Source: Prevotella sp.
GTDB lineage: Bacteria > Bacteroidota > Bacteroidia > Bacteroidales > Bacteroidaceae
Assembly (NCBI GenBank): GCA_021203915.1
Contig: JAJQAI010000200.1
Location: 1 to 5,583 of the forward strand
DNA: 5,583 bases
Direction: 5' to 3'
Part shown: piece by piece, positions 1 through 5,583 of the stretch
Layout: each line of letters starts with the position of its first letter
Position numbering within the stretch: the stretch's first letter is position 1
The notes under the pieces: model-generated
Database searches by the model: none
What the model was told of the DNA's origin: nothing
Seen by the model: the letters and a program-made list of their open reading frames with translations, nothing else
Program-made: the position numbers and the translations under genes

Positions 1-1450
1 GTTTAAGGAAAGAGCGGAAGTAATTAAGATTCTCTATCAAGGCCTTGAGATTCACCTCTAAGATTGTCTGATGCACCTTATACTGCAGAAGTTGGGTCAA
101 ATAATCAAAATTAAACTTTCTAGAACCTTTAAGAAGAATCACCTCATTAGAGAGTGAAGAATATACCTGGCTTAAGATAAAATCCTCAGTTGTTTCAAAA
201 AAATACTTTTCTTTTACATTAAAGACTTGACTTTGAAGACTTATTTCTTTGCCAATACCAATGAGTTTATCAACTCCACGCTTTAAAAGTAGGTCTGAAA
301 CATCACTATATAAGGCTTTAGAATCCTTCCCGCTTTGATAAATATCGCTAAGTATGAGTGTATGCTTACGCTCCTTATTTCGAGAGCGCCTATTCATGAA
401 ATCTAAAGCAATATCAAGCGAGTTAACATCGGAATTATAAGAATCATTTATTAAAATGCACCCTTTTTGTCCCTCCTTTACCTCAAGACGCATTGCTACG
501 GGCTCTAATATTTTCATTCTTTGAGCAAGCTTCTCGATTTTCATGCCCAAACTTAAGGCTACAGTAGCTACAGTAATTGAGTTGGCTATTGATGCATCAT
601 CTATAAAAGGTAAGGTATACTCCCCTTTTTGATTTTTATATTCAAAACTAATAGTAGTTTGAGCTTCTTGCTTTTTAATGGAAGTTACAAAGAGCGTAAC
701 ATCCTTTGAAATTTTAGACCATGTGATAAGTTCCCCCTTATAATCACTCTCAAAGATGCATTTTCTTATTACTTGGTCATCATATGGATATACAACCTGT
801 TTAGAATCACTTATTAAGTGGAGTTTCTCATGGCATTTTTCCTCAAGAGAAGAAAAATTTTCTTGATGAGTAGTCCCGATGTTGGTAAGTACACACATCG
901 TAGGCTGAATAATAGCACGAAGTGAAGCCATCTCATTTTTTTGGCTTATGCCAGCCTCAAATATACCTATTTGAGTTTGGTCATTTAGCAACCACACCGA
1001 AAGAGGTACACCTATCTGAGAATTGTAACTTCTCGGACTCCTAGTTATAGTGATATCAGGAGAAAGAATCTGATATAGCCACTCCTTAACCATGGTCTTA
1101 CCATTACTTCCTGTAATACCAATTATAGGTATATCAAACTCTTCTCTATGACGTTCAGAAAGTCTTTGTAAAGCCTTTAGAGAAGATTGTACCTTTAGAA
1201 AACAAGCACCTGGAAGTTTTCCTTGATAAGCTTTAGGTAGAGTCTCTACCACAAAACAACGTACTCCTCTACGATAAAGGTCTGGGATATAATTGTGACC
1301 ATCATTACGATTAGAACTTAAGGCAAAGAAAAGTGTCTCTTGGGGGAAGCATAGGCTACGGCTATCGGTTAGTAACCAACCAATTGGACCGCCACTTCCA
1401 CCATAATGACGTGCTCCTATAAGTGATTCTATGGTCTCGATTGAATACAT
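1..1450 (-). CDS. murF-alr: Bifunctional MurF ligase / alanine racemase fusion, C-terminus cut by window edge
   Basis: Cytoplasmic peptidoglycan precursor enzyme. The MurF part adds D-Ala-D-Ala to UDP-MurNAc-tripeptide using ATP, and the Alr part interconverts L- and D-alanine. Translation from the ATG at 1450 gives 483 open residues and no stop before the edge. Seen in order: an N-terminal substrate domain (about 1-100); the ATP-binding loop GITGSNGKT (111-119); a SYNSQIGVP segment (141-149); TNIGTTHQENF (189-199); NDSYNS (335-340), matching the Mur C-terminal domain; VILLKGSR (437-444), matching the MurF end; then from H460 an alanine racemase N-terminus (TILEVNLKALIENLNYF). The PLP-binding lysine of Alr should lie just outside the window. 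Family fusions are roughly 800-850 residues, so about 40 percent is missing here, by the window edge and not by mutation. The start is supported by the usual MYSIETI-type N-terminus and an A-rich leader. It lies 9 bases behind the GSCFA gene, so it is probably cotranscribed. Identity is secure; the Alr activity itself cannot be judged. Confidence 0.96.
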   Translation of the reverse strand, partial: MYSIETIESLIGARHYGGSGGPIGWLLTDSRSLCFPQETLFFALSSNRNDGHNYIPDLYRRGVRCFVVETLPKAYQGKLPGACFLKVQSSLKALQRLSERHREEFDIPIIGITGSNGKTMVKEWLYQILSPDITITRSPRSYNSQIGVPLSVWLLNDQTQIGIFEAGISQKNEMASLRAIIQPTMCVLTNIGTTHQENFSSLEEKCHEKLHLISDSKQVVYPYDDQVIRKCIFESDYKGELITWSKISKDVTLFVTSIKKQEAQTTISFEYKNQKGEYTLPFIDDASIANSITVATVALSLGMKIEKLAQRMKILEPVAMRLEVKEGQKGCILINDSYNSDVNSLDIALDFMNRRSRNKERKHTLILSDIYQSGKDSKALYSDVSDLLLKRGVDKLIGIGKEISLQSQVFNVKEKYFFETTEDFILSQVYSSLSNEVILLKGSRKFNFDYLTQLLQYKVHQTILEVNLKALIENLNYFRSFLK

Positions 1451-1459
1451 TTTTTCTTT
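1451..1459 (-). promoter_or_regulatory. A-rich translation initiation region of murF-alr
   Basis: The whole gap between the GSCFA stop (TAA, 1460-1462) and the murF ATG reads AAAGAAAAA on the minus strand. There is no canonical Shine-Dalgarno sequence. A-rich unstructured leaders are usual for Bacteroidota, and the tight spacing suggests that ribosomes finishing the upstream gene help initiate here. The coupling is inferred. Confidence 0.5.
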
Positions 1460-2263
1460 TTAGAATGTAAAGTTAGGGTATTTTTTTACAAGGGCTTTCT
1501 CTTTTTCTAAAGTTTGTCTTAAAAACTCTTTATACTCGTTTGACTCAGAGTTAAATGGTTTATGAGCTAAAGCCTGCTTTATGGGTTTCCACTCCTGAAG
1601 AAAAGCTTTTGCTTCATCTGAAAGATACACCTTAGAGAGTTCTTCCCAAATATATTCAACTGCTTGAGCAGAAGGATGAATCATATCTGAAGAATAAAAC
1701 CTATAATCACGGAGTTCATCATTAAGAATCTCGTACGCAGGGAAATAACTAACCCTATCTGGGTATAGTTTAAGTAGTTCTTCCGTAGCTAAAAGTAGTG
1801 TTGCCTTTGATAAGACACTACCGTGAAAGCCATACTTAGCATAACGTATTGGACTGATTGTAATGACAATGTTTACATCCTGGCGCTTTTCTTTAAGAAG
1901 CAAAACACTTTGAGAAAGGTAATCAAGACACTCTTTTATAGATAGTTCTTTTTCCGTAAATAGATTTTGAGGGCGTCGTTGGCAATTATCCACTATTTCT
2001 CCTGTAGAGGAAAGAATATAGACTCTATTTGTGCCAAGGGTAAGAAACACTATGCGAGGAACTTGCTCTAAACGCTGAATCGTATGAAAAACGCTAGCCG
2101 GATTATACATCACTCCATATGGATTAACTATAGAATGAAACTTTTCCTCTTGAAAACGCTTTCCTATATAATCTGCAAAACATGAACCAACAAAAAGAAT
2201 CTCCTCGCATGGCATAAGAGAGAAGTTTGGCTTATCAATGTTAACTTTTGTCCTAAACTCCAT
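1460..2263 (-). CDS. GSCFA-family protein (SGNH-hydrolase-like), short form
   Basis: The 267-residue protein has the family name motif GSCFA at 26-30, which gives the presumed nucleophile S27. It then has NPYGVMYNP (47-55), LTLGTNRVY (74-82), SPIRY (137-141, usually SPVRH in the family) and SSDMIHPS (191-198), whose D193 and H196 sit where an SGNH enzyme carries its acid and base. These blocks resemble a hydrolase or acyltransferase acting on esters, but as far as I know the family has no established substrate. No signal peptide or membrane segment is visible, so it is probably cytoplasmic. The MEFRTKV start is typical for the family. From memory, members are usually about 310-330 residues; the shortfall falls between the NPYG and LTLGT blocks, where a segment rich in Phe, His and Trp is expected. 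The frame is intact, so this is not a pseudogene by frameshift. It lies 31 bases after fkp and 9 before murF-alr, suggesting an envelope-related role (inference). Confidence 0.9.
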   Translation of the reverse strand: MEFRTKVNIDKPNFSLMPCEEILFVGSCFADYIGKRFQEEKFHSIVNPYGVMYNPASVFHTIQRLEQVPRIVFLTLGTNRVYILSSTGEIVDNCQRRPQNLFTEKELSIKECLDYLSQSVLLLKEKRQDVNIVITISPIRYAKYGFHGSVLSKATLLLATEELLKLYPDRVSYFPAYEILNDELRDYRFYSSDMIHPSAQAVEYIWEELSKVYLSDEAKAFLQEWKPIKQALAHKPFNSESNEYKEFLRQTLEKEKALVKKYPNFTF

Positions 2264-2285
2264 AAAAAATTCTAGACTTTTTTCT

Positions 2286-2303
2286 AAGAGCTAATTAGCT
2301 CCT
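2286..2303 (-). other. Hairpin over the fkp stop codon
   Basis: The minus strand reads AGGAGCTAATTAGCTCTT here. Its core GAGCTAATTAGCTC (2288-2301) is a perfect 14-base palindrome; as RNA it could form a stem of about 7 pairs, including one G-U, with an AAUU loop. The TAA of fkp lies inside it. The following bases are A-rich, and the first run of six T comes only at 2264-2269, directly before the GSCFA start codon. It is therefore a poor match to an intrinsic terminator. It may be a weak attenuator or processing site, or chance in AT-rich DNA. Confidence 0.3.
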
Positions 2304-5168
2304 ACTAACCTGCAAACCCTTATCACTTAACTTTATATCACAAAAGCGAGCATTTTTATTGGGACGATTTTTTTGAAGAATTTTCTTTATACGAGCAGCG
2401 GCATCTGGATCCTTGGCAATAAGGTAAAGATAGCCTCCTCCACCTGCTCCTGTAAGTTTATAACCTAGACATAAATCATCAATTAGGGAAGTTATATTGC
2501 GGATACTCTCAGGGTTCGTTGCAGAGTCTATTGCTTGATTCTGCTCCCAAGTCTTACCAACTAAACATCCCACTTTATTAAAATCAACACGTTGAACAGC
2601 CTCATACATATCCAAAGTATGGCGTTTCATCTCACGCAGTAATCTTTCTTGGCTGTTTTCATTGAGGAACATTTTTCTTACAATCTCTGAAAGTATCGTC
2701 TTTGCAGTACGTGTTATTCCAGTATAATAAAGAAGGTGGCATGCCGCATATTCAGGTTGTGTAAAAATATCTGCTGGTAACCAACGAACTATGGGGTTTT
2801 GATTAAAACCACTTGAGGTTCTTAGGAGTTTTACCCCTTGAAGTATTCCACCAAACTGATCTTGCCAACCTCCACCGGTAGTAAGTAATTGTTCTAAAGA
2901 AAGTGTACGTCTTCCTATCTCCATTTTGTCCCAAGCTAGAGAACAAAAGTCATTTAAAGCTCCCAAAAGAGTTGCTGCTAAGATACTACTTGTACCTAGT
3001 CCGCTACCTGCCGGAACTGCTGAAAGCAAGGTGATTTCTATTCCTGAGCCAAAGGCTTTTAATTGATTTTCTAGCGAAGAATAAGTATCCTGACTATAAC
3101 CCCTCATAAAACCAGAAAGAATTAAAGCTGCCTTAGGTATAGAAAATGGACTACCCACTTGCTTAAATTGGGAGAGTTCCTCGTATGTCTTAACTATTTC
3201 TTGAGCACCAAGATCTATGCTTCTTAAAACAATATGGAAATCCTTACACGGCTTAATGTATGCTTGAAGTGGCGGTTGTCCATTAAGTTCAACAGCAAAG
3301 TTAACTACACTTCCACCTTCCATAAGACAATATGGAGGTGTATCGGTCCACCCACCGGCCAAATCAATTCTAACTGGACTACGGGCCCAAACAATTTGGT
3401 CATCGTAAATAGACTTTATAGGCACTTGCCTTTGGATTAAAGCATTCTTTGAGAGTCCCTCTCTAAGTAAACTAAAGGCTTTGTTTTCATCCGCTAAGTA
3501 ATCTTGATCCATCCTCTTAGAAAGTTCCGAACGGAACATTGAATCGGCCATACGCCTTAAAAGAGGAGTATCCTCATTAATTGGTGATGGTGCTTTTATT
3601 CCAAAGGAGGAAAACTCTTGAGCGGCATCCTCTAGGTCAACTTGATAGAACACGCTATGCTCATAATTTTCGGCTATTGCCTGCCATGATTTAGCTCTTA
3701 GTTTCTCTCTTTGCTTAAAAAGTCTTATAAGATTAGCTTTTAGGGATATGTCATCAGCACTAAGCTTCTTGGATTCCATCCATAAACGTTTACCTTTTAA
3801 GGAGTCTTTCTCTTCCAGCATCCATCTTAGCATTATACCTAAATCCTCAATACTGCTAGAAAAGGGAAATATTTGTGCTGTTTGTAAGTCTTTAGCGCCT
3901 TTAATCGAATTGATTTCAATTCCTCTTTCCTTAGCCCAAGAAGTAAATGGAATACCAAGAAAATATGTGTCTTTAGAGTTTATATCACCTCTGAAACTAT
4001 CCATATAACCATATGGTCTAAGAGCATAATCTTCCTCACCAATAGGTATAACATCAATGCATTGTCCCTTTTGAAGTGTTATAGTCCAATCATTCTTAGG
4101 AACACCGGTTATTACATTTTCCCTAGCTAAAGACCACGAACTACCCACATAGCTATTTTCAATCCAAAGATTTTGATTTTCTTCCTTTACTTTGATTAAG
4201 ATTTCCGCATTCTGAAGGAACATTGCAGGATGGGGCTTAAGAGAATGATGAAGAATTTTCCTTTGATCATTAACTAAGTTTTGTATCTCTAAAGTAGATG
4301 ATATTAGCTCACGCGTAGTACCAAAATGATAAAATTCTCCTCCCGGTAGTGGTAGAACTACAACTTTGAGAGCTCCAATTTCTTCGTCCCTAAGAGAAGG
4401 ATTGGTACCAAGGGCACAACCAAATTCTGAATAAAGGTCATACTCATGAAGGACTCCATTTTTTCGTGAACGCTTTTGCAAGAGTTTTACTGCCTTATCA
4501 CTTAGAAGCCATATGCCAATATCAGTAAGGTAAAAATTCTCCTTAAGTAAAGCATTAAGTGTTTTAAGGGAAGGCTTTTGAATCATAGAGTGCAAAACCG
4601 TTGGAGTATCATTCTTGGATACGAATACACCATGGTTTTTAGCAACCTCTTCAGAAAGCCATAGTCCATAACAAACAACATCAGCCTCAGGAATTTCTTG
4701 AAGTTTTTCCTCAGAGCGTACGTAAACATCACCACAAACAATCATCGTGTGTATGTTTTTAGGAGCACGACTCATTATACTTTCATAAAGAGGTAATTGT
4801 AGTGATAGTAAATCCTGAGAAAACTTTTGTCCGCGTTCCCATCTAAATACAGGTATTGGAGTAAGCACCTTACCAGATGGCGCATAAGATGGAAGACGGC
4901 GAGATTGTCCTCCTGCATGCAGTATTATACGCTTTTCTTCTGCAAGCCACTCATCAAAATCAACATTGGGAGCCCTTTGAGCATGATACTGCTCTAGAAT
5001 ATATGTTGAACCACCACCTGAGCCTAAGAAATTATCTATTGGGTCATGTATGCAAAACCACTCCTGACTATCATAGCCCGTTACCTTATGAAAGCAATCA
5101 ACTAGATTTGGTGGTAAAGAAAGTAATTTCTTCATTTTGAAAAAGTTTCTTTTGGTGTATTTGGTCAT
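2295..5168 (-). CDS. fkp: Bifunctional L-fucokinase / GDP-L-fucose pyrophosphorylase
   Basis: This cytoplasmic salvage enzyme phosphorylates free L-fucose with ATP and joins L-fucose-1-phosphate to GTP, yielding GDP-L-fucose for capsule and glycoprotein fucosylation. The 957 residues resemble B. fragilis Fkp (949 aa, from memory) from end to end. The N-terminal pyrophosphorylase half has the nucleotide-binding signature HAGGQSRRLP (84-93) followed by APSGK (96-100), then LPLPGGEFYHFGT (272-284). A linker with beta-helix-like character follows (about 310-430). The C-terminal GHMP kinase has motif 1 SPVRIDLAGGWTDTPP (597-612), motif 2 PAGSGLGTSS (719-728), GGGWQDQFGG (765-774) with probable catalytic D770, and motif 3 KLTGAGGGG (904-912). 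All expected active-site blocks are present. The start is uncertain: the ATG at 5168 overlaps the upstream TGA, but Met12 (5133-5135) begins MKKLLSLPPNLV, the family's usual N-terminus, and would give 946 residues. No fucose permease gene is adjacent in this window. Confidence 0.97.
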   Translation of the reverse strand: MTKYTKRNFFKMKKLLSLPPNLVDCFHKVTGYDSQEWFCIHDPIDNFLGSGGGSTYILEQYHAQRAPNVDFDEWLAEEKRIILHAGGQSRRLPSYAPSGKVLTPIPVFRWERGQKFSQDLLSLQLPLYESIMSRAPKNIHTMIVCGDVYVRSEEKLQEIPEADVVCYGLWLSEEVAKNHGVFVSKNDTPTVLHSMIQKPSLKTLNALLKENFYLTDIGIWLLSDKAVKLLQKRSRKNGVLHEYDLYSEFGCALGTNPSLRDEEIGALKVVVLPLPGGEFYHFGTTRELISSTLEIQNLVNDQRKILHHSLKPHPAMFLQNAEILIKVKEENQNLWIENSYVGSSWSLARENVITGVPKNDWTITLQKGQCIDVIPIGEEDYALRPYGYMDSFRGDINSKDTYFLGIPFTSWAKERGIEINSIKGAKDLQTAQIFPFSSSIEDLGIMLRWMLEEKDSLKGKRLWMESKKLSADDISLKANLIRLFKQREKLRAKSWQAIAENYEHSVFYQVDLEDAAQEFSSFGIKAPSPINEDTPLLRRMADSMFRSELSKRMDQDYLADENKAFSLLREGLSKNALIQRQVPIKSIYDDQIVWARSPVRIDLAGGWTDTPPYCLMEGGSVVNFAVELNGQPPLQAYIKPCKDFHIVLRSIDLGAQEIVKTYEELSQFKQVGSPFSIPKAALILSGFMRGYSQDTYSSLENQLKAFGSGIEITLLSAVPAGSGLGTSSILAATLLGALNDFCSLAWDKMEIGRRTLSLEQLLTTGGGWQDQFGGILQGVKLLRTSSGFNQNPIVRWLPADIFTQPEYAACHLLYYTGITRTAKTILSEIVRKMFLNENSQERLLREMKRHTLDMYEAVQRVDFNKVGCLVGKTWEQNQAIDSATNPESIRNITSLIDDLCLGYKLTGAGGGGYLYLIAKDPDAAARIKKILQKNRPNKNARFCDIKLSDKGLQVSRS
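5165..5168 (-). promoter_or_regulatory. ATGA stop/start overlap of the YfhO-like gene and fkp
   Basis: The TGA of the upstream gene (5165-5167) shares bases with the first possible fkp ATG (5166-5168), a usual sign of translational coupling. A run of eight A (5168-5175) leads into it. An AAGGA (5182-5186) lies 13 bases ahead of the ATG, longer than ideal for a Shine-Dalgarno site. If fkp actually starts at Met12, the overlap becomes a gap of about 29 bases and coupling is weaker. Confidence 0.6.
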
Positions 5169-5583
5169 TTTTTTTGTCTTATCCTTATAAAAACTATATA
5201 AGCTATAGCAAGGATAAAGAAAGCATAGGCAATGTAAGCAATGGTTTCGGTAACTTTAAGTGATGTGGGCCTAAAGGAAAGTTCTATCTTATGAAATCCT
5301 GGCTTAACATTTATGGCACGCAACAAGTAATCCACACGCCCTAAATCTGTCTTTTGGCCATCAACTTTGGCTGTCCAACCAGGATAATAAATATCTGAGA
5401 ACACTATAATACCCCCTCGTTTAGAGTTGGCCTCAAAGGTCAAAAGGTCTGAGTCGTAAGCAGTTAGTTTTACCCATGAGGAGCTATCTTGAGAAAGAGC
5501 CTCACCAAGGGTGGACTTAAATTTACCATCTGCTACTGCTTCACGATGAAGATTTATCTTTCCAACAGTCTCAAGTTCTTTAT
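5165..5583 (-). CDS. YfhO-family membrane protein, C-terminal part only
   Basis: The reading frame is open from the window edge to the TGA at 5165, giving 138 complete residues of a longer protein; its start lies outside. A periplasm-type domain carries FSDIYYPGWTAKVDG (61-75), followed by RVDYLLRAINVKPGFHKIELSFRP (82-105). This matches the conserved end of YfhO proteins: a pattern of S-x-YYPGW, a DG turn, then a G-x-H-x-I-E-x-x-(F/Y)-x-P strand. One hydrophobic helix follows (about 113-132), then the basic tail RIRQKK, suggesting a cytoplasmic C-terminus. YfhO proteins are large multi-pass proteins; Gram-positive members act in glycosylation of teichoic acids, while the role in Bacteroidota is not established to my knowledge. 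An internal TTG at 5443 could mimic the start of a 92-residue gene, but the YfhO-type sequence (AYDSDLLTFEA) continues upstream of it without a break. Overlap with fkp suggests cotranscription and hints at, without proving, a shared surface-glycan function. Confidence 0.86.
   Translation of the reverse strand, partial: KELETVGKINLHREAVADGKFKSTLGEALSQDSSSWVKLTAYDSDLLTFEANSKRGGIIVFSDIYYPGWTAKVDGQKTDLGRVDYLLRAINVKPGFHKIELSFRPTSLKVTETIAYIAYAFFILAIAYIVFIRIRQKK

Noticed and set aside
904..1450. Possible pseudogene status of murF-alr, because its C-terminus is absent
   Set aside because: The frame is intact to the window boundary and the ATP loop and later motifs are preserved; the truncation is due to where the window ends.
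2264..2280. A6/T6 inverted repeat around TCTAGA before the GSCFA start, as a terminator
   Set aside because: The stem would be only A-T pairs, would have a loop of about 8 bases and would end at the next start codon. It is too weak to call.
3234..3440. Plus-strand open frame of 68 codons
   Set aside because: It lies entirely antisense to the GHMP kinase half of fkp, which is conserved there, and its translation shows no recognisable motif.
3748..4008. Plus-strand open frame of 86 codons
   Set aside because: It is antisense to the middle of fkp, with no family resemblance and no leader that stands out.
4877..5140. Plus-strand open frame of 87 codons
   Set aside because: It is antisense to the N-terminal pyrophosphorylase signature of fkp, and the opposite strand is plainly the coding one.
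5165..5443. A separate 92-residue membrane protein starting at TTG 5443
   Set aside because: The frame stays open upstream to the window edge and the upstream residues continue a YfhO-type domain, so this is the tail of a longer gene and the TTG is an internal leucine.

Overview
The window is a densely packed, AT-rich stretch of a Bacteroidota genome, most likely Bacteroidales. Three things support this: a fused L-fucokinase/GDP-fucose pyrophosphorylase (Fkp) that resembles the Bacteroides fragilis enzyme along its whole length, a MurF-alanine racemase fusion typical of Bacteroidales, and a GSCFA-family protein. A-rich leaders without clear Shine-Dalgarno sequences at the gene junctions also fit. 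I cannot name a genus from the sequence alone.

All four genes are on the minus strand, so transcription runs from high to low coordinates. First is the C-terminal 138 residues of a YfhO-like multi-pass membrane protein (5165-5583), whose N-terminus lies beyond the window. Its TGA overlaps the ATG of fkp (2295-5168) as ATGA. After 31 bases comes a short GSCFA-family protein (1460-2263), and after only 9 bases the murF-alr fusion (1-1450). That last gene leaves the window just after the alanine racemase domain begins. No intergenic gap exceeds 31 bases, and I see no tRNA, rRNA, insertion sequence, CRISPR array or convincing promoter.

The layout looks like one transcription unit. Fkp activates free L-fucose to GDP-L-fucose for surface glycans and glycoproteins. 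MurF-Alr makes D-alanine and adds D-Ala-D-Ala to the peptidoglycan precursor. YfhO-family proteins are linked to cell-envelope glycan modification, and GSCFA proteins are uncharacterised SGNH-hydrolase-like proteins. The common theme is envelope construction; a direct functional link between the genes is inference.

The genes themselves are mostly ordinary. The points worth a second look are the GSCFA protein, which seems to lack an internal block of roughly 50 residues, and the YfhO/fkp junction, where an A8 run sits exactly at the stop/start overlap. Lesser ones are the uncertain fkp start and a palindrome over the fkp stop codon.
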